Source: Echinococcus granulosus (taxonomy: Eukaryota; Platyhelminthes; Cestoda; Cyclophyllidea; Taeniidae). Taken from it: a stretch of DNA of 64,000 nt. Shown one piece after another: positions 13,063 to 26,458 of the stretch. Each line of letters starts with the position of its first letter. Position 1 is the first letter of the stretch. The notes under the pieces are model-generated. The model was not told where the DNA came from. It did no database searches and saw only the letters and a list, made by a program, of their open reading frames with translations. The translations under genes were made by a program, and so were the position numbers. Location: assembly GCF_000524195.1 (NCBI RefSeq), contig NW_020170384.1:2121587-2185586 (forward strand). Reading direction: 5' to 3'.

Positions 13063-13766
13063 CTGATGTAACAATATTATGAATAAGACTATGAATACAC
13101 ACATTAATAGACCTGATTTATAAAGTTTTTTGATAAAATTCGAAGAGATTTCGTTAAATGACTCATAATGATCGACGAGACAAAGTTTGCCACAGCTTCT
13201 TATTTATTCCGGAGGAGCATTTTATTATCTGCATTATATGGATAGGCATATGAAGATGGGGCAAAAATGGTTGTAAACCTCATTCAGGTTGAATATATCC
13301 CTTTTTCTTTAATAATGAATGTCTTTACTCTTTTTTCGAGGTGGGGGGGGGGGGGGAAGGGCGGAGGCCACAAAATTGCCGCCAAATCGGAAGTAATTTG
13401 CCGGATTGGTCTGCAGTGGATTATGCCAAAAAAATTGTTCTTCATAGTAAACAGGAGCATAAATTTCGTAATTTTTGTGAACGCTGGAGGAGGGAGCCAA
13501 AGCTGTCGTTTTTTGGATACTATATAAGCTTCTTTCTAGAATTTGCACAATTTTTCAATATTGTGATTCTCTCCTCAAATTCCCAAATGGCCACTGGAAA
13601 AGCCCTCTCGTATTTTCCTTAAGAAAGGATTCAATATTCCGTATTCAGGGGACTAATGAAGCCGGTGAAGAAGATGTTTTGCTTATGTTTAGATGCAGTA
13701 CAAAAACTCGCGCTTATTTTAGTAGAAAATTGCGGCAATTCAAACAAACATGCATTCAAGTACGCT
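13063..13766. other. Spacer between two LTR copies, with a 14-G run
   Basis: Contains a run of 14 G at 13343-13356. No gene was recognised; small open frames on both strands share the same low-complexity sequence. Confidence 0.5.
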
Positions 13767-14803
13767 TAGAGTACTTTGACTGTTGGCTTAGTTCTACTTT
13801 TTATTTACGGGGGCACTTTAGGGCCCCACCTCCTCAGTTCCGATGGACGGATTGGCCTCTAGGCTACTCCAGTAGTCCCCCATCCCTTCTGTACGTCGGG
13901 AATGCATATTCGGCCCTAGTGTTATATCGTCTTTCGTCTTCAGGAAAGACTCGGAACGGGTCATTGGTGGCAGCGGAAGGTGAACCCGATACCAAAGGAC
14001 AACTACTACCCTGATTTCTATTACTATTCGCTTAACCTTAACGTGACAGAAGAATAGCACATACTGTAGATGGGGGAACTCATTGCAACTCCTACCAGAA
14101 GGGTTGCAAATGACGTCGACCTTTGGCAACTACTTCATCCCCGTGTTCGGCAGGAAAGCTGTAAACAATTGAAATGACGTTAGCCATGAACCATCTGGGA
14201 GGGTTCGTTACAAGGCTTTTTACGGTATCTATTGGAGGATGTTGATCAAGTGAACCCGCGATACCTCCTCCGTCTCTCTACTAGCTAGGCAGCACTAAAG
14301 TGAGAATGGACACAAAACTTTATTCCCGCGAAACTACTTTACACCCCGTTCTTTATTAAATGACTGCTTTTATGGAGCATTTATACGACTAGCAATGTGG
14401 ACACGAAATGGTCAGCACATTCCCCCGTCCCTTGAATGCAGTTCCCAAACAGGCTAAACTCGACTTGCTGTAGAATTGCCTAAAGCTCACAAATTCGATG
14501 ACTGGCGGGGATGGTTTGTGGGTCTTTTCCTTACTGCACCGACTACTTTGTTATGGCCAAAAGCAGGAGGCTGATTAAGGTGAGCGCCTGAGTAGAGGCG
14601 CTCAAAAAGGAAGAGGGGCTATGTAGCACTTTGATTACTTATTTAACGCCTTGTTTTGATTTTGCGGGCACCACTTTCACCAGTTGGTATGACCCTCTGG
14701 GCCATTTTATTTGATCTCAGCCCATCTCTAAGTCGGCAATTGATATTCTGCCCTGGTAGTATGTCTTCTTCCGCCTACGATTAGGAGTCGGAAGGCTTCG
14801 AAC
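13767..14803 (+). mobile_element. TRIM-like non-coding LTR element, copy 3
   Basis: The 5' LTR is about 13767-13963 and the 3' LTR about 14622-14803. Directly after the 5' LTR is TGGTGGCAGCGGAAGG (13965-13980), in the primer-binding-site position and starting TGG as expected for pairing with a tRNA CCA end. Directly before the 3' LTR, which starts TGTAGCACTTTGATTAC, is the purine tract AAAAAGGAAGAGGGG (about 14604-14618). The internal 650 bp aligns by eye with the other copies (GATTTCTATTAC, ACATACTGTAGATGGG, AGAAGGGTTG, CGATGACTG then GATGGTTTGTG). Open frames at 13679-14014 (+) and 13818-14129 (-) lie across the LTR and are not genes. Confidence 0.75.
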
Positions 14804-15243
14804 TATTCTTTATGCTATTTTAACTCTTCGTAAAGATTGCATAATTCACTCGAGCATGGGCCAATTTTTTAATTTTAAAAGGCAAGATCGTGTCACATAT
14901 TACCTACTTTATTTACATCAGCCCCAACAGGGTTACTTAACTATGCATTTTGATTTCCATGATCCTCTATGTCTCTGTACTTTATCAGAATAATCTCATC
15001 AACATTGTAAGAAACCATTAATTTCACGTAATGAGTTCGAAAAAGGTACCACGGATACATTAATTAAGCAATTTTTGTTTCCCCAGCTACCACTAAATTC
15101 ATTTGTATGAATTTCACCTTTGCCTTTATTTATTTGATAGCACTAACTTCTCATTAATTACCTACAAGTAGTAGCAATGGGTAATAGAGCCCCTAATGAC
15201 TGACATTTTGCCTTTACAGCAAAAAAATGACTGCAGAGCAGAA
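14804..15243. other. Intergenic, nothing recognised
   Basis: AT-rich sequence up to the first assembly gap. Confidence 0.5.
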
Positions 15244-15343
15244 NNNNNNNNNNNNNNNNNNNNNNNNNNNNNNNNNNNNNNNNNNNNNNNNNNNNNNNNN
15301 NNNNNNNNNNNNNNNNNNNNNNNNNNNNNNNNNNNNNNNNNNN
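15244..15343. other. Assembly gap (100 N)
   Basis: Exactly 100 N, the usual placeholder for a gap of unknown size. The flanks show no shared sequence. Confidence 0.99.
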
Positions 15344-18300
15344 CAATGCAGCTGCCACCATGTCCCTCCATTTTGATTGGGTAAGAGGACACTTTATGCC
15401 TCTAAATAACGGAGAACGCCTGTGTAATAAAGTTGCCTGCCAGAAGGAACGCTGCCTGAAGTAACTGATGTGCTACCATTTGAATTGAACCATGTGTATG
15501 GACTGCGATTAGGGTTCAAAATGCATCAAATCTCATTGCTTTTTTGCATCAATTTGACGATCGAAGAACGAAGTGACTCTGGAAACTCCATTTGTATGCT
15601 AATTACGGGGTATTTTGCATGATTTTACACTTGCCAAGATTTAAAATAAATGGTTAAAACAAGTTTTTCCTTTGTTATTGACGCATCCAAGATGTCAGAA
15701 ATCGATTTTCTTGACAAGTAAAACATACCGAAATTTTTACAGAAGGTTGTCAACCCAGGTAGAAAAATTTAAATTCTCCCGTAAAAAGGACAGCTCTCCG
15801 GACTTTTTAAAGAAAGTTTTCTTGCATGTTATAATTCGACTATCACTAAAATACTTTAAACCATGCAACGCTAAATCCTGGGAAAGAAAAAGTCGTGTAA
15901 CCATAGTGCTCAAATTGTCTGTCTAGTGTGGTTAACGTTTGCAGTGTGTTGAATTTAGCGACTCAGAATCCCTGGGTGCCGCGAACCTGGCGAAAGTAAC
16001 TAGGATTAGTGGAGAACCATCCAGTCGCCTCTTTATTCGCTTTAGCCTCTCAAATTGATGGAAAAAGTAACTTACTGATGCGTAATGCTTAATGCCGAGT
16101 GGCAGTGACTTTTAAAGCAGTGAATGCGCTGAAATCTTCATAACCTTGTTTGACTCTATTATAAAAATTATTGTTGCGAAAGGTAGAGAAATAGCCTGCA
16201 AATATTAAATTTTTGGGATTTCGACTAAATGATTGACCTACTAGACCTGGCATAGACGAAGAAATGCAATGTAGACTACAAAAATTATAAGTTATGCACA
16301 AGTTGACATTTATTAAACACAACCAGTTGAAATTATCAGGCGGAAAAGTGTTTAAACTGGCCAAAATATTGCCAATGCAAGCTGCGAACACGTCCCGGTT
16401 TTGTGGCAAAAACTTTTAAATCCAATCCTGGCGATCAAATGGAGAAATTTGGAAATAACAGTGAAGCAGTCGGACAGTAATGTTCGGCACTTGTAGATGT
16501 GACTTTAATGCAACTTTAGTGATATGGGAAACGCATTCTTTTTGATGGAAGGGAGTACGGGGTGAAGGTGGTAGGTGAGTGCAGTCAAAACAACATTTTT
16601 AATAAAACCTGAACAAATGGCAACAAATGAGTGTTCATTTTGGAATATTTAAAGGTGAACAGATATGTTGAGAATCTTGAAGTGAATTTCTAATTCATTG
16701 CTGGCCTTCTTATGGTATCTGCAAATCTGCCTTTTGCAATGCAAATGAGTTTCTCGTGGTTAAATTAATTGTGTTCAAAATGGGTAAAATTCCACTGCCA
16801 TTAAAATGTCACTGTTAAGGGGATAAATGTGTTCTCCAAATAGGGATTTGGTAATCCCATTTTAAATGGAACTAGTTTGGTTATAACTGCCTGCTCAGCG
16901 TGACTTAATCCGTAGCTAGAAAGTAATTACCTAAGTTGGCTTAGTGAATGGTCTATTCCTTAAAAAAACAAAATTCGCCGGAAAACCTAATGTGTTGACA
17001 AACAGAATCAACTATAGATGCAAAGTTCAATTAGGGAAGTGATTATTTGTGGCCCCAGTCGGGAATGCTTGTTTATTTTTGTCTCCCTAATAAAACATAC
17101 CAGAACGACATAGCTTTAATGCAGCTCATATAGGCCGAATATGCGCCAGGCGTTTGTCGGGGTCATTCGGGTCGCTGCTTCCGCGTACGAATTCCCCAGT
17201 CTCTGTTCAGATTTCTCAAACTTTGGAACCGCTGGATTTGCAAAGCGTGCATCACAAAAATAAATGCGGTGGTTTAATGGACACTACCCTTGCATTTCAG
17301 CGCCCGCCTTGACGAACCAGAATGCTCAGAATGGCAGTTATTTGATGCGGATTCCAGAGACGGTTCGGTCACGCCGATGTGGCTAAATTAATGCATTTCT
17401 GAAAGAGGCACTTTCAAAAATTTCCTGCAGCTGGAAATATAGAAGTACATTGCATTAAGTAAACATTCCACCTACTTTAAAACAGGTAAAATTAGTTACC
17501 TCGTCTCTTTAATAAAGTTTAGATTTTCAATGGCGAATTTGACCGCTGAATATTGCATTCAATCAAATATATACTATTTTGGGTCTGATTTGCTTTCGAC
17601 TCAAAGTTGCATTTTTACAGATGCATTTTAGGTACTCTGACAAAGTCCTTTGTGAAAAGAAATACAAGACGCCGCTACTAGGTTAGGACTTCACATGACT
17701 TGACGTCGATCTCCTGCATCCAGCATGCCTGGAAGTAATTTACACTGTTCATAAGTGTTACGTGTTTTGTAAGAATAAAATCGCTGGGATGCCTAACTTG
17801 ATTTTTTTACCCCGTGGAACAATCAAAATCCCAGTATTTCGATGATGTTGGGATTGATAAACATTTCAGCCTTAAGTGCAAATTAAAGGACCTACTTAAC
17901 TAATTATTCCAAAAAACATTTTCGCCTGGTAAAGCCGTCTCAAAAATAAACAGCTCACATTTATTTCCGTATTGAAATGTATCGCCTACTTTGTCGAAAT
18001 TGCAAACAAAAATGCGTGTATGTAACAACTAGCGAGCAGGTTTCTGCTTTCCCGTGCATTCGGTTTTGGCAGTAGCATCAAGTGAAATGGTTGCTCGATG
18101 TTGAAAATGGATATGGAGAACTCACAGGCTATATTTCATGCCAAACTCTCCCATCATTAATCTTTGTGGCAGTCTCCTTTTAAGACTATCCCCTCTTCAA
18201 AGCAGGCATGTGACAAATGAAAAAAAAATAAGTATCAATGAGAATGTTCATGTTAAACTGGAACATTCAAGCTTCCTGCCGCTGAGGTAAAAAGCATGTC

Positions 18301-21300
18301 TCATGTCTAATAATCTACACACGCACTGTTACCCTTTACGGTAGTTCAGAGTCAAGGTTTGAATTAAACGTGCACTATAAATAGTTTTTAATAAATGCTT
18401 GATTTTGTGCAATAAAACATCTTTTCATGAATTCTTTTTTTTGCAAATAGCCTGTGACCAATGATGCGGCTGTTTACAATGCTGAACATCAAACATTGCA
18501 CTATATTTAGTTTACATGTGAGATTGCTGCCTACTTCTGATTTCATTATATTTTGGTTAAAAAGCAAGATAGTGTTATTTGCAGGACTGCGTGTTATCTT
18601 GCTAGTTTAAGCATGCACCACTCCATGCTTACCTGAATAGTGAACAAAGGCACTTTCAAAACGTGGTGAAAATTGTACTGCACATAAAAATTCCCATAGA
18701 CATTTTCGGGAGCAGTTATTAAAATTTGGCATTAAAGTAAGTTATTTTAAGGCTTAAAGACATCCTAGCTTGAGCTTGTATTCTAAAAGTGTTCCTACAT
18801 AAACGGTGGACTTATTTTATACAAAGAGGTAATCTTATATCCTACACGAGAGTACTACAGACGTTAGTGCGATCAATCTGGGAATAAATTCATGGGGAGA
18901 TAAATGTTCAGGAGACTTGTAACCAGTATTCTTACTCCATGATGCTGTTGCTCGTATATTTTCTTCCGAGGCTTCCTGATGCATTTATTTTCAACCCAGG
19001 ATTAGTAAATCGTCAACAAGTAATGTGATAACAAATCTCTAGAATAAGGCAAATGAAATCTTTGAAGGCTGATGATCCCACAATAGTAACTAAACGAATT
19101 AAATGTCGTTTCGGTAAGTAACGCCTCTTCTTCTTTCGAGAGTTGTCCTCGGCGCTGCAGAGGGTCAGTCTCCCGTGTCGGTGCTTGGTATAAAAGTTAT
19201 GCAATGCCTTTCCAGCACAACAAAATACATTTACTCTCAATGGCAATGATGCCTCTTGTGGACTTTGGTAGATTTAGTTACATTTGCCTCGTAAACTGTA
19301 CCGTGGGGAATTGCTGGTTCGGGGCCACCCAAGACTTGTCAGTGATCGACATCGAGAGCATTTCATGTCCAAATCTTAATGCCTAAGAACGTTCTGACAA
19401 ACTATTTTCAAATCTCATTTTTCAGGACCACTTCCTTCATAACGCCAATTCTCCAGCTTGATCCTGTGCGGGGTGCCCATTTGTCTGTGAGAAAGATATC
19501 CTCATGTAGGTTTTGTTGACAAATCCATGTTAAACAATTCAAATTATTCCATTTTGGCGGCACCTAAGTCATTCTTATTCTTCAGACGACAAAAATAAAG
19601 TGATCATCGAAAGTCAACATAGCTCTAATCGTCCCTTTATTGTTCGCCTCTGCAAATTCAACCATCTGCAACAGATCCCATTCTGACACGATATGATGTT
19701 TGGCTTTCGGAGTGAGTCGTCAACCATGAAGCCTTCCTAAAGGCGTTAATGGATCCATGGGTCCAGAACCGACCGAAGTGACTAACAGAAAATTGGAAAG
19801 TCTTTAAGGGTCTGTGCAGAATTCAAGTGAATTGTGGTATGAAAATATTGCTTTAGTAATCAAATGATCAAAATTAAAAGACAAAATACTTACAACCAAT
19901 GAGAGGCATTCATTGGGTTGTAATAATTTATGCGTGGAAGAATCAGATGCAGTGAAAATTCTATAAGTAGGGTATTACAGCGAAGGGTTAGCTTTTATGG
20001 CAGGGTGCCTCCCAAACCTGCAACCAACTTTAATAGCAGCTGCTTAAGCATAAATGTGCATATTTTTTGGTTTTCGGAAATGTTTTTGGGGTTTTTATTG
20101 AAAGTATGCCCCCTAGCGACTTTGATAAAATCTTTCACCAACAGCTGCAGAAGCGAACAGCTCGAGCTTACGGAAGCAGTGTAATCTGCCCCAAAGATTT
20201 CATTGTCTATATGAAGGCCTAAATTTTTCTTTAAAAGTCTCAAATGCAGTTTAAAATAGCAATTTGAAATAAAGTTATTAAATCAAGTTCCCGTTTTACT
20301 GCACTGGCCGCTTTCAAATTTTATTGCACAATAAACCCTTTGGAATAGCGGGAGCACCTCAACAACCAAGCAATTGAAATACTATTTGCACCTACCGCAA
20401 TTTACTTTAGTTAGTATATCGAAGCAAAAATTATGACCAGTCTAGAATTTCATTTTGTAGTGGCGAATTTCATTTCAAAAATGCAGTTCTGTATAAATGA
20501 AAATTTTACGTTAGACATTGTTGAATCGAAACTTGTTTGAATTTTGTGTTTATCTGGGCTGGGCTTGCAAAATCCCAAAATTTTGGCTCCCACCTTATTT
20601 CCCGTGGTCGTACCACTTCAGCGAATGGTCCAAATCCCCTGTTACACATTCATGCTAAAGCCTTGTTCAAACTCGTACGCCTTGCAACGCATGAAGAGAG
20701 GACCATGATGCCAAATTTGTGGCAATAAATACAAATGCGCTCCGAAAGAAAAGTGCCGATGTCTTTAGTAAGATCTTGCCTGAACGTCACATAAGCTAGG
20801 TATCACCCTGCGGGGCTTCAGCCAATGAAAATTTAGGCAAAATCAGATTATAGTGCTTTTAAAACGGCCGTTACGGAGCTGACTTTGACACTTCTCTGAT
20901 AGTGCACAAAAATGTGTAGAAATTTACCTTTATTGAGGCATACGAAGTTGGAGGTCGTTTTACATGGACGACAAGGCGCTATGGGAATGAAAAAAATTTG
21001 GCAAAAAATGTAGTTTATGTATATCAACTGAGGTTCACAAGGTGGATGTTAGCCAAAATTAGGTAGTTACCAAAAGTCGCAACTGATGTTAGGTTCAAAT
21101 ATCTCCCCACTTTGGTCCTTCCTCTCAAAAGCTTTTTAAGCATTGACTACGCTTTACTGGGTGACACTGAAGAGCAATCATGTGAACATCGAGGTCCCTT
21201 GTAAAATAACCGTATTTATTTATGCTGCACACATAACTGCACAGGCCCTAAAAACTTGCATAGCCCTCGGTCAGCACTTTGTGATTATGGCGTTGCCTTC

Positions 21301-21885
21301 ATTTTGTTTTTGTTGACCACTCAGAAGGCCTTCTCTGGGTGATTAAAAAAGTTGCATCCAGACGCCCAGCCATATCACGTCTTCGAAAAAGGCTTGGGCG
21401 CTCTGTCATGATACATAAAAGTACTGGAGATGTGAACGATTTGAGTCAGTGGAACTTCCTGTCAAAGTGATGTTTTATAATGGATTTTCGAAGTAAATTT
21501 GTCAATACCATTAATACGAATTTAACCTCTGCTGGATCGTTACTTTTATTGTATCAAAGCTTCCCTTATTTTAGACTGAGTCGAATTTTCATTTAGTTGT
21601 AGAAAGTTCAAAACATAAAGTAGAATCAGAATTAGGAAAATGTTCTGCAATAGGCTTGGCGTTTTTCTCTTTCACCTCTGTCTTCACACCCTTGGAACAA
21701 GCAGGCGAGCTGGATGAGGGTATGCTTTATGGGGTACAGAGGTGTCACCGTTAAGCGGGTTTAAGGAACGCCTCCTCCTTCAGGGCTGACGGCGTCTGAT
21801 CCGTCACAAAGTTCATATTTACTGACCACCTATCGCCCAAAAGGTACATTGAAAAAAACATGCATTACAGTTTAAATAACATTTA
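15344..21885. other. Intergenic, 6.5 kb, nothing recognised
   Basis: AT-rich, with short open frames only. A moderately GC-richer block around 17110-17350 may be an old repeat, but no second copy was found in the window. Confidence 0.45.
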
Positions 21886-22062
21886 TGTAGCGCTTGAAGA
21901 CCTCCCTGAAGACGAAAGAAGATATGACACTTGGGTAGAATATGTACTGTCGAGGTACAGGAGAGCTGGGGGCCAGGCTGCTCTGAGAGGGTACAATGGC
22001 GGGGCTTCTAAGCGTTCACGTGGCCAAACCGAAGAGTTAAAGGGGTAATTATTGCCTCATTA
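21886..22062 (-). repeat. Solo LTR of the TRIM-like family
   Basis: On the + strand it opens TGTAGCGCTTGAAGACCTCC and carries the family core CCTGAAGACGAAAGAAGATA, ACTTGGGTAGAATATGTA and CCAAACCGAAGAGTTAAA, so the element reads on the - strand. The far end near 22062 is degraded. No internal region is attached. The 62-codon frame spanning it is spurious. Confidence 0.65.
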
Positions 22063-25000
22063 TTAGTGATCGTACAACAAAATATTTAGGGTAGTCCAAG
22101 TATATGAAGCAAAATCATTCTTAAACTGACAACCAAAAACCCATTTTGCTTTGGACAGAACGAGGAAATGTTTGTTGCTTAATTGCAATTGAGCCAGAGG
22201 TGTGTAATTCCTGGCATAACTTGCCTTTTTATAGAAAATGAAAAATAGGGAAATTAAGCGCTCCCTCGAAAAATGACTGTAAATGTGTAGATCATGTGGT
22301 ATTTGATAGGCGAAGCAAAACTACAGCAAAGTGAAGGTTGTAAATGTGGTACAATGATTTGCACAACAGCTATGATTTTATATCAAATGGATAAAAAGTG
22401 GTAATATTTTCATCCACCGTTGCTTCTCCACCACATGATAAACACCCTTGTTATTTGCGTGGTTGTCAGTTTTGATCGAAGCAACTGGACGTTAACACAA
22501 CAGACGATCAGATGTCGTAAGAACTTGGACATAACTCCAACCTCTTCATTTTATCCATAAAGTGTTACAAAACAAATCTTTTGCATCAAAAAAAAATTAT
22601 ACATTCATTAAATAGCAATGATAACATTTTCAATAAGGAAAGTGGTGTCCACTCATGTAAGAATTACTTTCTTCCCATAAAAGTGAATTTGCACATCTGC
22701 ACAAGTTTAAAAGAGGACGTCTTTATTTTGGATTTATTTTTTTAAGTTTTAAATCGTTTAGAACTCAAATGTTTGCGTGTCAAGATAAATTAGGTATCTC
22801 ACTTGGTCGGTTGCGCAATAATATCGAAGGCTTTCAAATTTGACCATGATCAGTCTAAAAGCTCAAGTTTTAGTGTTTTCGTCATTTTGTGTGAAATATC
22901 TAAGTCCACTGACCCTAGTGGGAAACAAAATTGCGCATTTTTTGTTATTAAATCATTCACCCTTTAGACAGCCATGGTGAGTATTTTTAGGGGGGGGGGG
23001 GTTCGTCTGATTTTTAAACGAATTTTCGTAATTAAATGTGGTGTATCGCATCCCACTGGCATGAGCTTTACAAACTAAGACCCCATATTCACCATGGCAT
23101 ACCATTAATGAAAAAACTTTGCAAGAAATGTACAATATAGCAGTCATCTCACTTTTGTTTTACAGCCTTGTAATGGTAGACCCGGACTGTCAATGTACAG
23201 GAATGTTGAGATAGCATTAACGAAAGGGACAAGAATGTAAGATAGCAGCACTAGCGTGGTGATCAGGGTCCGTTGAGACCTATGATCTTAAAGACGAATA
23301 ACTTTTGCATTGATTGTAGTAGGAAGTTGCGAGTGTATCTTATTGCATACTAATAGTGGACACATATTACTTTGGATAGTTCACTCAACGCTACTGTATG
23401 TAGCAGACAATGGTGATTGTGAATGAGCTCACGCAATAGTGTGTGGGGAGAAATAAAGCTTCTTGTGGTCAGCAATGTAAGAATTGCATATATCGATTCC
23501 CAAAGAATACTTCAAGCTAAATGTTATACAGCTACAAGATACGCATTCCCTTGGTTGTCAGGTGCTTTAATGTTTGCTGTAAAAATGATCATGCGTTGGT
23601 GAGTAACAATTTTAGTCGCGGAGAGTCCCAGCCTACAGGATAGGGGACCATTCCTAAGTATATACAGAGCGTGGGACTCCTGACGCATCATATGTCTTGC
23701 AACTAAATTCCACAATAGAAGAAGCTCTGTGGCAACGGTGAACAAATTCGCGAATATTTACAGTTTCGAAAGCCTGGCTTACGCTTGACAAGTCCAGAAG
23801 GGTTGAGTACTGCAATGTGTTGGAACTCCATGATGGTCAAACCATTCTGACGAAGCTATCGATGCCGAAGATACCTCTCAGGCAATAGTTAGGTGCGGTA
23901 CAAAATGCATGAATTCAGTGCCAATAGTCTATTACAAAATAAGTGCGGTTTTCACGCCAAGAAGTATGGTTTCAGTATGTTTAGCCTCAAAAGCCTCAAT
24001 TCGATCCGAATGTGCCTCTCAAATATAGCTTTTTAAAAGCCAAATCTATTTCACCGATCGATTCCCCATATAACCACATGAAAATTTTGGTAATTATATA
24101 TTGGTCGCTGCTCATTTTACCAAAAAATTGTCACTTTATGGCCTTATTCTGCAAGCACTTAAAGTAGACCTGACTGTCCGGACACCTCGACAAGCTAATA
24201 CATTATGCAACTTTCTCATTTTTACTACCCCTACCTCCCTCCACCTCACATACATTCGGTTCTTCAACTTTAATTTGCTTACTGCTCTCGGTTTTGAAAC
24301 GACTGCCACGAAATGTCACTTACAAAATAAATCCGATTTTATCCGCCGCAATGAGAACAAATTGTGATTACTATCAAGGCAGTGGAAAAGTAGAAGCAAT
24401 TTTCGTTTTAATAGTTGTTTACTTATAATGGGGACTTATTTATTCAATGCGCAGTAAGAACAGGCATTTACCAACACGTACTTTAAATTTCCCAGGCCTT
24501 GACCGTCATCGTGGGTGATTTAACACCACCTCATGCAGTTCCTTTTAACAGCCGACCAAATCTTCGGCCACTCCTATTAAAATCTTATCTAAACTTGTTT
24601 CAATACGCCTTTGGAAGGCCTTGAATTGCTAATAGTAGAGTTTTCTCATGGTTTGCTCTTTATTTTAGACTACTTTCACAATTATACATTCAAAGACAGG
24701 TTTATTAAATTATTTGCATGAACCTACAATATCCGGCTGTCCCGAGTTCTTCAAACAGATTAGACTCGACTCCAAACTGAATCAACGATTATTTTACACC
24801 TGCAGTAGTGATTCACTAACTCATTGATGGTGGATATGATATCTCTGGATTATGGCAAGTTCTACTAAAATGATGATACTTACTGCAGTCTATTTGCACA
24901 AATTTGTTCGTATGTGTAATTCTAAACCGTGTTCACATAAAATGGGAACCAAGTTTGTTCTCCCTTCGCCATTATTTCGCACTTGGTCATAATAACATTT

Positions 25001-26298
25001 CCGAAAGACCAACTTGCTTGTCATAACACTAAAAGTCCTATAAAGCACCTTATAGTTCCTTTATGGGACAGTGCATACCAAATGTAAAGTTAGTTGTGGC
25101 CTCGACGAAGCTCTAAATTTCAAACCGGAAAGCCGATAAGCCAATATGTGGCTGGAAACCTATTTTAATTCAAACCCGATCCGTTTGTTCAAGGTAAGCC
25201 GTTTTTTATAAGTATGTGGTTGAGCTGTAATTCTTAAACGGAAAATCGAGGGTCTTTTTTCAACTAAGGCAATTTGCGCAAAATATAGACCGGTACTTTG
25301 AAAGTGGTATTTACCTTCATAGCCTATAAATTTAGAAAACGGTCATCGTGAACGATTTTATAGTGTAAAATGTTAAATTAAATTAAAGCTTTTGCGCTAA
25401 TTGACATGGTTATAGGAAGCAGAAATCATAGCTGGCGATGCTGTAACAGAACGGTATATTCTAGGTCGCATGGTTAGCTGTGCAGTTTTGGATGGCCACA
25501 TCATCGTTGTGGTATTTTTCACCCTGTCACTCCAGTTCACATTTCACCAGGTCTTCTGTGCTCTCGCGACAAAGCTGCATCGAGATTCATGCGCCCCTTA
25601 ATGTCCTCAGGGAGGACTCGAGCGTCAGAGAAAAATGAAGTGAATCACACTTCCATTACGAACTAGGCGAGTTTGGTACAAGTTAAAAAGTATGATTAGC
25701 AAGGGTTTACTACGATCTACTGTAAAATCCAAAATAAATTTTAACGATTGGAACAACAATTACACCTTCAGCTTTACCTGTAAGTAGTAGGCGCTTAGCT
25801 ATTTCTTTCTGTAATTTGAAAAACGTTTGGCGGCTTTTAAAGGTCCAGCAGTTTGTCTGATGAAGTCAGCTCAACTTAGACACAGTCAGAAATAATGTTT
25901 ATTTTGATTGAAGAATACGAGTAAACAGGCACTCGATTGTGGATGCATATCAAGAAAAGAACACCACCTTAAATTTTACACCGTGGGGAACCGAATCTAT
26001 CTGACCTTTACTAAGGCAATCTTAACGCGCTTTGCCCTACAACGGCTTGACCTACTTGCAAATTCCCACCTGCCGTATTTCCATTTCATGAAGTCAACTA
26101 ATTTTTAACCTATATTATTTTTTAAAAATTACCTGTGTCTCCCGTTCCTCCTATGAAGACCAAATTTACGCATATCTCAACTAAGATATAAATAACTTTG
26201 AAAGTTGAACTGTGCTAATTAAATCCCCCTTAATGCGAAATTCAGATCAAACAACTGTCATCAATTCCTCCACAGTACATCTCTAGACTCAGTAAAGC
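22063..26298. other. Intergenic, 4.2 kb, nothing recognised
   Basis: AT-rich. Includes a 12-G run at 22990-23001. A stretch near 25500-25630 is GC-richer and has a weak LTR-like end (CTCAGGGAGGACTCGAGCG), too short to call. No coding exon was supported. Confidence 0.45.
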
Positions 26299-26304
26299 TT
26301 TATT
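26299..26304 (-). promoter_or_regulatory. Possible - strand poly(A) signal
   Basis: AATAAA on the - strand, 155 bp beyond the stop codon of the 152-codon - strand frame. It supports that frame being a terminal exon. Confidence 0.4.
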
Positions 26305-26458
26305 TCGCATAAAAGTTAATGAGTCGATTAGCGCTAGAATGGACGACTATTCAACCCTCTTCTTTTCATTTAATAGGAGAAGTAGTTTGCACCTATATGT
26401 TTGCACAAACAGGATCAACAAAATGTATATGAAAAAGGAATCTTTGGGTTCACCTCGC

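Noticed and set aside
13679..14129. Overlapping frames of 111 (+) and 103 (-) codons
   Set aside because: Both lie across the LTR and internal start of a TRIM-like element and are not preserved in other copies.
21860..22048. 62-codon + frame (LEDLPEDERRYDTW region)
   Set aside because: It runs through a solo LTR of the repeat family. Other copies of that LTR are not open in this frame.
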